A stretch of DNA of 64,000 nucleotides from Plantactinospora sp. BC1. Lineage in GTDB: Bacteria > Actinomycetota > Actinomycetes > Mycobacteriales > Micromonosporaceae. The notes below the pieces were generated by a model that saw only the letters and a program-made list of their open reading frames with translations, was not told the DNA's origin and did no database searches. A program made the translations under genes and the position numbers. Shown here piece by piece: positions 17,081 through 25,393 of this stretch. The stretch lies in contig NZ_CP028158.1 in assembly GCF_003030345.1 (NCBI RefSeq), positions 5,394,001 through 5,458,000 on the forward strand. The letters run 5' to 3'. Every line of letters begins with the position of its first letter. Positions within the stretch are counted from its first letter, which is position 1.

Positions 17081-17956
17081 ATGACACCGCTGCTGCGCGC
17101 CGCCCTGGAATACGCCGCTGCCGGCGTACCCGTGTTGCCGTTGCACTCTCCGACCGCGACCGGCTGCACCTGCCGCCGGCCCGACTGCGACCGCCCGGGC
17201 AAGCATCCCCGCTGGCACCGCAGCCTGCTCCGGCACGGTCTGCACGACGCCAGCACCCGGCCGGAGGTGATCCGGCGGTGGTGGACCCGCTGGCCGGAGG
17301 CGAACCTGGCACTGCGTACCGGTGACCGGTTCGACGTCTGTGACGTCGACCCGCCGGACGGGGTCGCCGCGCTGCGTGCCGTGGTCCGCGAGCGCCGGAT
17401 CACCGGGCCGGTGGTCCGGACCGGTTCCGGCGGCTGGCATCTCTACCTGCGGCCGACCGGCGCCGGCAACCGCAGCGGACTGCTGCCCGGGGTGGACTGG
17501 CGCGGAGCCGGCGGCTACGTCGTCGCCCCGCCGTCCCGGCACGCCAGTGGCCGGGACTACCGCTGGATCCGCCGGCCGGACGTCCCGCTCGCCGACTGCC
17601 CGCCGGAGCTGACCGCGCTGCTCTTCCCGCCGGCACCGCCGGCCCGGCCGGGAATTCCCGGGTCGGGCGGCGCCGACCGGCTGCGGCATCCCGACCGGTA
17701 CGCCAGCGCCGCGCTCGCCGCCGAGGCCAGCAGCGTGGCCGGCGCGGTGACCGGCACCCGGAACACCACGCTCTACCGGGCGGCGTACCACCTCGGTCAG
17801 CTCGCCGCGGTGGAGCTGCTGGACGAGCGGGACATCACCGTGGTGCTGGCCGACGCCGCCCGGCGCAGCGGGCTGGGCCGGTACGAGATCGCCCGGACGA
17901 TCCGCTCCGGGCTGCGCACCGGTCGCCGGCATCCCCGGTACGGTCTCGCCGCCTAG
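17081..17956 (+). CDS. Bifunctional DNA primase/polymerase (prim-pol) N-domain protein
   Basis: A 291-residue protein with the Prim-Pol domain of replication-associated archaeo-eukaryotic-type primases. The N-terminus 'ALEYAAAGVPVLPLH' is typical, followed by a zinc-knuckle-like 'CTCRRPDCDRPGKHPRW'. 'CDVDPPDG' carries the metal-binding D-x-D, 'TGSGGWHLYLRP' the catalytic His region, and 'GGYVVAPPSRHASG' the second acidic/basic strand. There is no helicase domain and no plasmid or phage gene nearby, so it is a stand-alone chromosomal copy. GGAGG precedes the ATG at a good distance. With the LexA-like box upstream, a role in damage tolerance is possible (inference). Confidence 0.82.
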   Translation: MTPLLRAALEYAAAGVPVLPLHSPTATGCTCRRPDCDRPGKHPRWHRSLLRHGLHDASTRPEVIRRWWTRWPEANLALRTGDRFDVCDVDPPDGVAALRAVVRERRITGPVVRTGSGGWHLYLRPTGAGNRSGLLPGVDWRGAGGYVVAPPSRHASGRDYRWIRRPDVPLADCPPELTALLFPPAPPARPGIPGSGGADRLRHPDRYASAALAAEASSVAGAVTGTRNTTLYRAAYHLGQLAAVELLDERDITVVLADAARRSGLGRYEIARTIRSGLRTGRRHPRYGLAA

Positions 17957-18263
17957 CTGGGTCGCCGACCGCGTCTGATTACATCTCGCGCCGCCGGTCA
18001 CCTCGACCGGCGACACCCGGGTGGGGAGACTGTCGAGCTGCCCCACCGGTGCACCCGCACCCGAGCCTCCGCACTCAGGCCCGCGCCCCGCCGGCCGCCG
18101 TGCGGACAACCGGGTGGGGTGCCCCACCCGTGCACCCAGCTCGACAGCGCGCGCCAGGCACTCTCCCGCCCCGGCCGGGCCGCTCCGGCGCCGGTGGTCG
18201 GCTCGGTCGGGAAGAAGAACCCCGCCGAGCCGGGGAGCCACGGGGCCGCAGGCGGTTCGTCGC
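17957..18263. other. 307-bp non-coding gap with direct and inverted repeats
   Basis: No credible gene. The motif GCCCCACC-N2-TGCACCC occurs twice (about 18039 and 18121), and 18111-18130 is an inverted repeat CGGGTGGGG-tg-CCCCACCCG. The gap separates the convergent prim-pol and HIT genes, so one or more of these hairpins may act as terminators. Confidence 0.5.
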
Positions 18264-18818
18264 TCAGCCGGCCGTGGTCGCCCAGGCGGTGGCGAGCAGG
18301 GTACGGGTGTCGGCGAGCAACTGCGGCAGCACCTTGGTCCGGGCGATCACCGGCATGAAGTTGGCGTCCCCGCCCCACCTCGGCACCACGTGCTGGTGCA
18401 GGTGGGCGGCGATGCCGGCGCCGGCCACCCCGCCCTGGTTCATCCCGATGTTGAAGCCGTGCGCGTTGCTGACCCGCCGGACCACCCGCATCGCCGCCTG
18501 GGTGCAGTCGGCCAGCTCGGCCGTCTCCGCGACGTCCAGCTCGGTGTAGTCGGCGACGTGCCGGTACGGGCAGACCAGCAGGTGCCCGGGGTTGTACGGG
18601 TAGAGGTTGAGCACCACGAAGACCCGCTCGCCCCGGTGCACCACGAGGTTCTCCTCGCCCTCCCGCTCGGGTGCGAGGCAGAACGGGCAGCCGGCCGGCT
18701 TCTCGTGCCCCTCCCCCGGCCGGTCCGGACCGGAGATGTAGGTCATCCGGTGCGGGGTCCAGAGCCGATCGAGCCCGTCGGGCATGCCGAGTTCCGCGTG
18801 GGGCGCCGCGCCTGTCAC
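18264..18818 (-). CDS. HIT family hydrolase/phosphorylase (Rv2613c-like)
   Basis: A histidine-triad nucleotide-binding protein of about 184 residues. The triad is 'HLHQHVVPRW'; 'LNLYPYNPGHLLVCPYRH' and 'FNIGMNQGGVAGAG' are also diagnostic. The mycobacterial counterpart next to thrS/pgsA has diadenosine-tetraphosphate phosphorylase activity. The GTG at 18816-18818 is preferred because AGGA lies eight bases upstream; an upstream in-frame GTG at 18848 would overlap thrS. It follows thrS by 10 bp. 'CPFC' near residue 45 and H/C residues nearby may bind zinc. Confidence 0.88.
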   Translation of the reverse strand: MTGAAPHAELGMPDGLDRLWTPHRMTYISGPDRPGEGHEKPAGCPFCLAPEREGEENLVVHRGERVFVVLNLYPYNPGHLLVCPYRHVADYTELDVAETAELADCTQAAMRVVRRVSNAHGFNIGMNQGGVAGAGIAAHLHQHVVPRWGGDANFMPVIARTKVLPQLLADTRTLLATAWATTAG

Positions 18819-18828
18819 GCCGACGATC

Positions 18829-20877
18829 CTACGACCCGGCCTCGCCACCGGTCGGTCCGGCGGTCGGACCGGTGTTGACCCGGGACCGGACCACCTCCAC
18901 CACGTGCGCCACCGCGTCGGCGAGCGGTACCCCGTTGCGCTGCGACCCGTCCCGGTAGCGGAACGAGACCGCCCCGGCCTCCACGTCGGCGTCCCCGGCG
19001 ATCGCCATGAACGGGATCTTCTGCTGCTGGGCGGTACGGATCTTCTTCTGCATCCGGTCGTCCGAGGTGTCCACCTCGGCGCGGATCCCCTCGGCGCGCA
19101 GCGCGGCGACGAAGCCGTGCAGGTGGGTGGCGTGCTCCTCGCGGATCGGGATGCCGACCACCTGCACCGGGGCGAGCCAGGCCGGGAAGGCTCCGGCGTA
19201 GTGCTCGGTGAGCACCCCGAAGAAGCGCTCGATCGAGCCGAAGAGCGCCCGGTGGATCATCACCGGCCGCTGCCGGGTGCCGTCCGCGGCCTGGTATTCC
19301 AGACCGAACCGCTCCGGCTGGTTGAAGTCGACCTGGATGGTGGACATCTGCCAGGTACGCCCGATGGCGTCCTTGGCCTGCACGCTGATCTTCGGCCCGT
19401 AGAAGGCCGCCCCGCCCGGGTCCGGCACCAGGTCGAGCCCGGACGCCTCGGCGGCGGTCTTCAGTGCCTCGGTCGCCTCCGCCCAGTCCTCGGCCGAGCC
19501 GATGAACTTCGGCGAGTCGTCCCGGGTCGACAGCTCCAGGTAGAAGTCGTCGAGGCCGTAGTCGCGGAGCAGGTCGAGGACGAAGGCGAGCAGGGTGGTC
19601 AGCTCGCCCGGCATCTGCTCCCGGGTGCAGTAGATGTGCGAGTCGTCCTGGGTCAGCCCGCGTACCCGGGTGAGCCCGTGCACCACGCCGGACTTCTCGT
19701 ACCGGTAGACGGTGCCGAACTCGAAGAGCCGCAGCGGCAGCTCCCGGTACGACCGCCCGCGCGCCCGGAAGATCAGGTTGTGCATCGGGCAGTTCATCGC
19801 CTTGAGGTAATATTCCGCGCCCTCGAACCGCATCGGCGGGAACATCGTGTCGGCGTAGTACGGCAGGTGGCCGGAGGTCTCGAAGAGCTGCGCCTTGGTG
19901 ATGTGCGGGCTGTTCACGAACTCGTAGCCGGCCGCCTCGTGCCGCCGTCGCGAGTAGTCCTCCAGCTCGCGCCGGATGATCCCGCCCTTGGGGTGGAAGA
20001 CCGCCAGGCCGGAGCCGATCTCGTCGGGGAAGCTGAAGAGGTCCAGCTGGGCGCCGAGCTTGCGGTGGTCGCGCCGGGCCGCCTCCTCCAGCACCTTCAG
20101 GTACGCCTTGAGCGCGTCCCGGGTCGGCCAGGCGGTGCCGTAGACCCGCTGGAGCTGCGGGTTGCGCTCGTTGCCCCGCCAGTAGGCGGCGGCCGAGCGC
20201 ATCAGCTTGAACGCGCCGATCAGCCGGGTGCTGGGCAGGTGCGGTCCCCGGCACAGGTCGGACCAGCAGACCTTGCCGCTCTCGGCGTCCAGGTTGTCGT
20301 AGATGGTGAGGTCACCGGCGCCGACCTCCATCACCTCACCGGCGTCGAAGCCCGTCCCGCCACCCTCGGTGCCCGCGCCCTTGACCTCGATCAGCTCAAG
20401 TTTGAACGGCTCGTCGGCGAGTTCGGTGCGGGCCGCGTCCAGGCTGTCGAAGCGGCGCCGCCGGAACCGCTGCCCGGACTTGACGATCTCCTGCATCCGC
20501 TTCTCCAGCCGGTCGAGGTCCTCCGGCTGGAACGGGCGGTCGACGTCGAAGTCGTAGTAGAAGCCGTTGTCGATCGGGGGGCCGATCCCGAGCTTCGCCT
20601 CGGGGAAGGTGTCCTGGACGGCCTGGGCCAGCACGTGCGCGGTCGAGTGGCGCAGCACGTTGAGCCCGTCCGGCGAGTCCAGCCGTACCGGCTCGACCAC
20701 GGTCTCCACCTCGGGCGCCCAGTCCAGGTCGCGGAGCTGGCCGCCCGGGTCGCGGACCACCACGATCGCCCCGGGGCCGGCGTGCGGCAGATTCGCCGCC
20801 GCCACCGCCTCGGCCGCCGTCGTCCCGGCCGGGACGACGACGGGGTCGGCACCGACGGGGGTACGGGGTTGGGACAC
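18829..20877 (-). CDS. thrS: Threonyl-tRNA synthetase
   Basis: A 682-residue class II aminoacyl-tRNA synthetase that charges tRNA-Thr. Order: N-terminal TGS-like domain, editing domain with '[14 protein letters not shown]' (HxxxH), catalytic core with '[16 protein letters not shown]', '[11 protein letters not shown]' (zinc cysteine), '[18 protein letters not shown]' and '[13 protein letters not shown]', and a C-terminal anticodon domain. The GTG start has AAGGAG upstream. No T-box leader fits the 119-bp upstream region. It leads the thrS-HIT transcript. Confidence 0.97.
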   Translation of the reverse strand: MSQPRTPVGADPVVVPAGTTAAEAVAAANLPHAGPGAIVVVRDPGGQLRDLDWAPEVETVVEPVRLDSPDGLNVLRHSTAHVLAQAVQDTFPEAKLGIGPPIDNGFYYDFDVDRPFQPEDLDRLEKRMQEIVKSGQRFRRRRFDSLDAARTELADEPFKLELIEVKGAGTEGGGTGFDAGEVMEVGAGDLTIYDNLDAESGKVCWSDLCRGPHLPSTRLIGAFKLMRSAAAYWRGNERNPQLQRVYGTAWPTRDALKAYLKVLEEAARRDHRKLGAQLDLFSFPDEIGSGLAVFHPKGGIIRRELEDYSRRRHEAAGYEFVNSPHITKAQLFETSGHLPYYADTMFPPMRFEGAEYYLKAMNCPMHNLIFRARGRSYRELPLRLFEFGTVYRYEKSGVVHGLTRVRGLTQDDSHIYCTREQMPGELTTLLAFVLDLLRDYGLDDFYLELSTRDDSPKFIGSAEDWAEATEALKTAAEASGLDLVPDPGGAAFYGPKISVQAKDAIGRTWQMSTIQVDFNQPERFGLEYQAADGTRQRPVMIHRALFGSIERFFGVLTEHYAGAFPAWLAPVQVVGIPIREEHATHLHGFVAALRAEGIRAEVDTSDDRMQKKIRTAQQQKIPFMAIAGDADVEAGAVSFRYRDGSQRNGVPLADAVAHVVEVVRSRVNTGPTAGPTGGEAGS

Positions 20878-20996
20878 GGTGGCTCCTTACGATCTTGGAC
20901 GAATCGGGCATCACCGAGGGGATCGGCTTGCCCAGATGCTATCGGTCCTGCGTTTTCCTCCTGCCGGCGCCGCTGCCACGGCGTTAGATTGACGCC

Positions 20997-22148
20997 GTGG
21001 CACCCGTCGACGCCGTGAGCGCACTACAGCGTAGATACCAGACCTTCTTCGGCACCGGGCCGGGCGTACCGTTCGCGGTGGCGCCGGCCGGTGGGCCGGT
21101 GCGGACCTTCGGCACCGGAGCACCGCAGTTCACCATCGTGGTCAAGGACGAGCGGGGCGCCAAGGCACTTGCCGCGCTCGACCAGTTCGCCGTCGCCGTC
21201 GCCTACCTCCAGGGGTCGCTGGACGTCGAGGGCGACCTGGCAGCGGCGCTGCGGATGCGCTCGTTCTTCACCGACCGGCATCCGATCGCCTTCGTCGGCC
21301 GGTTCCTGCCGACGCTGCTGCGCGGGCGGCGCGAGGACGACCGGCGGGCCATCTCGCACCACTACGACGAGGACTCCGAGTTCTTCCTGACCTTCCTCGA
21401 CCACCGGCACCGCTGCTACACCGAGGGGGTCTTCGCCTCCGACGACGAGCCGTTGGAAGACGCGATGACCCGCAAGATGGACCTGGCGCTGGAGGCGATC
21501 GGGGTCGGCCCCGGCGACCACGTGCTGGAGGTCGGCGGCGGCTGGGGCGCGTTCAGCGAGCACGCCGCCCGCCGGGGCGTACGGGTCACCACCACGACGT
21601 TGTCGGTGGAGTCGGAGCGCTTCCTCACCGAGCTGTTCGACCGCGAGCGGCTGCCGGTGCGGGTGGTCCGGGAGCACATCTTCGGCTACTCCCCCGGCGA
21701 GCGCTACGACGCGATCGTGAACATGGGGGTCACCGAGCACCTGCCCGACTACCGCACCACGCTGCGCAAGTACGCCGAACTGCTCCGGCCCGGCGGCCGG
21801 GTCTACCTGGACGCGCTGGCGATGCGCCGCAAGCACGTCGTCTCGACCTTCATGAAGCGGTACGTCTATCCGGGCGGCTCGGCCCCGCTGCTGCTGCACC
21901 AGTACCTGCGGCACGTGGCGCACTCGCCGTTCGAGCTGCTCAATCTCGTCGACGACCGGCACAACTACTACCTGACCTGCCGGGAGTGGGCGCGTCGGCT
22001 GGACGACGCCCGGGACGAGATCGTGCGGCGCTGGGGCGAGCCGCTGTACCGGCGATTCCGGCTCTTCCTCTGGGGCTCGGCGGCCGGCTTCGACACCGGG
22101 ATGGTCCAGGCGTACCGCTGGGTGCTGCAACTGCCGCCGGCCCGCTGA
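20997..22148 (+). CDS. Cyclopropane-fatty-acyl-phospholipid synthase family methyltransferase
   Basis: A 383-residue SAM-dependent methyltransferase of the CFA/mycolic acid cyclopropane synthase family. Motif I is 'VLEVGGGWGAFSEHAA', followed by 'VTTTTLSVESE' and 'YDAIVNMGVTEHL'; the N-terminal helical part 'YLQGSLDVEGDLAAAL' is also family-typical. Substrates would be unsaturated acyl chains of membrane lipids. The GTG start is 7 bases after a TTAGAT-like -10 (20984-20989), with no SD, so a leaderless message is likely. It is divergent from thrS. Confidence 0.87.
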   Translation: MAPVDAVSALQRRYQTFFGTGPGVPFAVAPAGGPVRTFGTGAPQFTIVVKDERGAKALAALDQFAVAVAYLQGSLDVEGDLAAALRMRSFFTDRHPIAFVGRFLPTLLRGRREDDRRAISHHYDEDSEFFLTFLDHRHRCYTEGVFASDDEPLEDAMTRKMDLALEAIGVGPGDHVLEVGGGWGAFSEHAARRGVRVTTTTLSVESERFLTELFDRERLPVRVVREHIFGYSPGERYDAIVNMGVTEHLPDYRTTLRKYAELLRPGGRVYLDALAMRRKHVVSTFMKRYVYPGGSAPLLLHQYLRHVAHSPFELLNLVDDRHNYYLTCREWARRLDDARDEIVRRWGEPLYRRFRLFLWGSAAGFDTGMVQAYRWVLQLPPAR

Positions 22149-22212
22149 GGCCGCAGGGCCCGGCGACACACGGACGCCCGTTATCGGATCGTTATTGCCC
22201 GGCGGATGTCCA

Positions 22213-22226
22213 TGGGAGCGCTCCCG
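22213..22226. promoter_or_regulatory. CebR-like operator
   Basis: TGGGAGCGCTCCCG matches 13 of 14 bases of the palindrome TGGGAGCGCTCCCA, bound by the cellobiose-sensing LacI-family repressor CebR in Streptomyces and Thermobifida. It lies 108 bp before a GH3/CBM2 gene, next to a TAGGGT hexamer at 22229-22234 that may be the -10. Confidence 0.75.
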
Positions 22227-22333
22227 AATAGGGTCGGGCAGGAGCCGAGAACGACGATCGTCGATCGCAGCGGTCACCGTACGGCGGGGAGCGGCGCCGG
22301 ACGTGCGGGAACCTGCCGCCGGAAGGACGTCCC

Positions 22334-24571
22334 GTGCCCACCCGACCTCCCGCCGCACTGCTCACCGCCGCCCTGCTGCTGACCCTGGTCGGCATCGGTG
22401 TCGGCGCCCCCGCCCCGCCGGCCGCCAGCGCCCCCGCCGCCAGCGTCGCCGCGCTGCCCTACCAGGACCCGGCGCTGCCGGTCGCCAGCCGGGTCGACGA
22501 CCTGCTCGGCCGGATGAGCCTGGACGAGAAGATCGGCCAGATGACCCAGGGCGAGCGCGCCTCGGTCACCCCCGCCGACATCACCAGCTACCGGCTCGGC
22601 TCGGTGCTCTCCGGCGGCGGCTCCGCGCCCACCCCGAACAACGCCACGAGCTGGGCCGACATGTACGACCGGTTCCAGAACGCCGCCCTCGGCACACCGC
22701 TGGGCATCCCGATGATCTACGGCTCGGACGCCGTACACGGGCACAACAACGTGGTCGGCGCGACGATCTTCCCGCACAACATCGGCCTCGGCGCCACCCG
22801 CGACCCGGAACTGGTCCGGCGGATCGGCCGGGCCACCGCCGAGGAGGTCGCCGGCACCGGGGTGAACTGGACCTTCGCCCCCTGCCTCTGCGTGGCCCGC
22901 AACGACCGCTGGGGCCGTACCTACGAGTCGTTCGGCGAGGACCCCGCCCTGGTCAGCTCGATGACCACCGTGATCGACGGACTCCAGGGCGACTCGCTGG
23001 CCGGGCCCGCGTCGGTGCTGGCCACCGCCAAGCACTACCTGGGCGACGGCGGCACCACGAACGGCACCGACCAGGGCAACACCCAGCTCTCCGAGGCCGA
23101 GCTGCGGGCCGTACACCTGCCGCCGTTCGCCGAGGCGGTCCGCCGGGGCGTCGGCTCGGTGATGATCTCGTACAGCAGTTGGAACGGGCAGAAGCTGCAC
23201 GGGCACGACTACCTGATCAACGGTCTGCTCAAGGGCGAACTCGGCTTCGACGGCTTCGTGGTCTCCGACTGGAACGGCATCGACCAGCTCGACGGCGCCA
23301 CCGGATTCACCGCCGCCGAGGTGCGGCAGGCGGTGAACGCCGGCATCGACATGGTGATGGCGCCGACCGGCTGGCGACAGTTCATCACCCACCTGCGCGC
23401 CGAGGTGCAGGCCGGCCGGGTGAGCCAGGCCCGGATCGACGACGCCAACCGGCGGATCCTGACCAAGAAGTTCGAGCTGGGCCTCTTCGAACGGCCGCTG
23501 GCCGACCGGTCGTACACCTCGACGGTGGGCAGCGCGGCGCACCGGGCGCTGGCCCGGGAGGCGGTGGCGGCCTCCCAGGTGCTGCTGAAGAACGACGGCG
23601 GCATCCTGCCGCTGGCCGCCGCGAACAACCGGATCTTCGTGGCCGGCAAGAGCGCCGACAACATCGGGTACGCCAGCGGCGGCTGGACGGTCTCCTGGCA
23701 GGGCGGCAGCGGGGCGATCACCCCCGGTACCAGCATCCTGCAGGGGATCCGGAACGCGGTCGCCTCCTCCAGCACGGTCACCTACAACGCCAGCGGTACC
23801 GGCATCGACAGCTCCTACCGGGCCGCGATCGCGGTGGTCGGCGAGACGCCGTACGCCGAGGGGCGCGGGGACCGGCCGAGCGGGATGGGACTGGACGCCA
23901 CCGACCTGGCCACCCTGGACCGGCTGCGCGCCTCCGGGGTACCCGTGATCGTGGTGCTGGTCTCCGGCCGGCCGCTGGACATCGCCGGCCAGTTGCCGAA
24001 CTGGCGTGCCCTGCTCGCCGCCTGGCTGCCCGGCACCGAGGGCGCCGGGGTGGCCGACGTGCTCTTCGGGGTACGCCCGGCCACCGGCAAGCTGCCGGTG
24101 AGCTGGATGAGCAGCGCGAGCCAGCAGCCGATCAACGACGGCGACGGCAAGACGCCGCTCTTCCCGTACGGCCACGGTCTCGGCTACGCCGGCCAGCCGC
24201 CCGGCACCCCGCCGCCGAGCACCCCGCCGCCGAGCACCCCGCCGACGGGTGCCGCCTGCCAGGTGACGTACGCGGTCGACGAGTGGGGCGGCGGATTCTC
24301 CGCGAACCTCACCATCCGCAACACCGGTACCGCCGCACTGACCGGCTGGACCCTCGGCTTCGGCTTCCCCGCCAGCGGGCAGCGGGTGGTGCAGGGCTGG
24401 TCGGCCCGGTGGACCCAGTCCGGCAGCGACGTCACCGCGACGAACGAGAGCTGGAACGGCACCCTCGCGGCGGGCGCCTCCGTCGGGATCGGCTTCACCG
24501 GCAGCCACACCGGCAGCAACCCCCGGCCGACGGCGTTCACCCTGAACGGACAGTCCTGCGGCACCGGCTGA
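22334..24571 (+). CDS. Secreted glycoside hydrolase family 3 beta-glucosidase with CBM2
   Basis: A 745-residue exported enzyme. Order: signal peptide (1-~33, ending near 'APPAASA'), GH3 N-terminal catalytic domain with nucleophile D312 in 'VVSDWNG' and the 'AKHYLGDGGT' substrate loop, GH3 C-domain ('SQVLLKNDGGILPL' to 'FPYGHGLGY'), a Pro/Thr/Ser linker near residues 620-636, then a family 2 cellulose-binding module with its two bracketing cysteines ('ACQVTYAVDEWGGGF' ... 'NGQSCGTG'). Expected activity: beta-glucosidase on cello-oligosaccharides. It starts with GTG behind GGAAGG. The CebR-like operator upstream fits induction by cellobiose. Confidence 0.92.
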   Translation: MPTRPPAALLTAALLLTLVGIGVGAPAPPAASAPAASVAALPYQDPALPVASRVDDLLGRMSLDEKIGQMTQGERASVTPADITSYRLGSVLSGGGSAPTPNNATSWADMYDRFQNAALGTPLGIPMIYGSDAVHGHNNVVGATIFPHNIGLGATRDPELVRRIGRATAEEVAGTGVNWTFAPCLCVARNDRWGRTYESFGEDPALVSSMTTVIDGLQGDSLAGPASVLATAKHYLGDGGTTNGTDQGNTQLSEAELRAVHLPPFAEAVRRGVGSVMISYSSWNGQKLHGHDYLINGLLKGELGFDGFVVSDWNGIDQLDGATGFTAAEVRQAVNAGIDMVMAPTGWRQFITHLRAEVQAGRVSQARIDDANRRILTKKFELGLFERPLADRSYTSTVGSAAHRALAREAVAASQVLLKNDGGILPLAAANNRIFVAGKSADNIGYASGGWTVSWQGGSGAITPGTSILQGIRNAVASSSTVTYNASGTGIDSSYRAAIAVVGETPYAEGRGDRPSGMGLDATDLATLDRLRASGVPVIVVLVSGRPLDIAGQLPNWRALLAAWLPGTEGAGVADVLFGVRPATGKLPVSWMSSASQQPINDGDGKTPLFPYGHGLGYAGQPPGTPPPSTPPPSTPPTGAACQVTYAVDEWGGGFSANLTIRNTGTAALTGWTLGFGFPASGQRVVQGWSARWTQSGSDVTATNESWNGTLAAGASVGIGFTGSHTGSNPRPTAFTLNGQSCGTG

Positions 24572-24580
24572 ATGATGCCC

Positions 24581-24622
24581 GGTCCGCCCGGAGTCGCGCT
24601 GGTGGCACAATCCGGGCGGACC
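24581..24622. terminator. Terminator after the GH3 gene
   Basis: Perfect 12-base arms GGTCCGCCCGGA (24581-24592) and TCCGGGCGGACC (24611-24622) start ten bases past the GH3 stop. Confidence 0.7.
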
Positions 24623-24674
24623 GCCGCACCAGCCACCGATTCACCCGACTTGCCATGGGCAGTACGGTCATCAG

Positions 24675-25364
24675 GTGGCCACCGTCCTCCTGGTCGAAGA
24701 CGACCATGTCGTACGCGGCGCCATGCTGCGCTCCCTGGCCGACCGCGGGCACGCGGTGCACGCGGTCGGTACGGCGCTCGACGCGCTGCGCCGGGTCGCC
24801 GCCGAAACCCCCGACCTGGTCGTACTCGACCTCGGGCTGCCCGATCTGGACGGCGCCGACGCGCTGCGGATGCTGCGCGGCATCACCGACGTACCGATCA
24901 TCATCGCCACCGCCCGGGACGACGAGCAGGCGATCGTCCGGCTGCTCCGGGCCGGTGCCGACGACTACATGGTGAAGCCGTTCACCGGCGCCCACCTGGA
25001 CGCCCGGATCACCACGGTGCTCCGCCGGGTCGGCCGGGCGAGCCGGACGGTCGAGCCGGCCGTACACTCCGTCGGCGGGCTGCGGATCGACGTCGGCGAA
25101 CGGAGCGCCCTGCTCGACGGGGTGCCCCTGGCGCTGACCCGCAAGGAGTTCGACCTGCTGGCCTATCTCGCGGCGCGGCCCGGCCGGGTAGTGTCCCGCC
25201 GGGAACTGTTGGAGGAGGTATGGCGGCAGCCATCGGTCGGCGAGGATCAGACCATCGACGTACATCTGTATTGGCTCCGCCGCAAAATGGGCGAGTCCGC
25301 GGCGAAGCCCCGCTACCTGCGCACCGTGCGGGGGGTCGGATTCCGGTTGGTGGTACCGGACTGA
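24675..25364 (+). CDS. Response regulator, OmpR/PhoB family
   Basis: A 229-residue two-component regulator. The receiver domain holds the acidic pair 'VEDD', phospho-acceptor D52 in 'VLDLGLPDLDG', T79 and K101 ('VKPF'). The C-terminal winged helix is typical ('LTRKEFDLLAYLAARPGRVV', 'TIDVHLYWLRRKMG', 'TVRGVGFRL'). The GTG start follows a TACGGT hexamer by six bases with no SD, suggesting a leaderless message. The next gene is its histidine kinase. The signal and targets are not evident. Confidence 0.93.
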   Translation: MATVLLVEDDHVVRGAMLRSLADRGHAVHAVGTALDALRRVAAETPDLVVLDLGLPDLDGADALRMLRGITDVPIIIATARDDEQAIVRLLRAGADDYMVKPFTGAHLDARITTVLRRVGRASRTVEPAVHSVGGLRIDVGERSALLDGVPLALTRKEFDLLAYLAARPGRVVSRRELLEEVWRQPSVGEDQTIDVHLYWLRRKMGESAAKPRYLRTVRGVGFRLVVPD

Positions 25365-25393
25365 GGCTTGCGCTGGCCTACCTCGGGGCCGGC

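Noticed and set aside
20878-20996. T-box riboswitch upstream of thrS
   Set aside because: The region is only 119 bp, shared with a divergent gene, and shows no T-box consensus or specifier hairpin.
22195-24975. Long plus- and minus-strand frames overlapping the GH3 gene
   Set aside because: They are out-of-phase or antisense reads of a gene with intact GH3 and CBM2 motifs.
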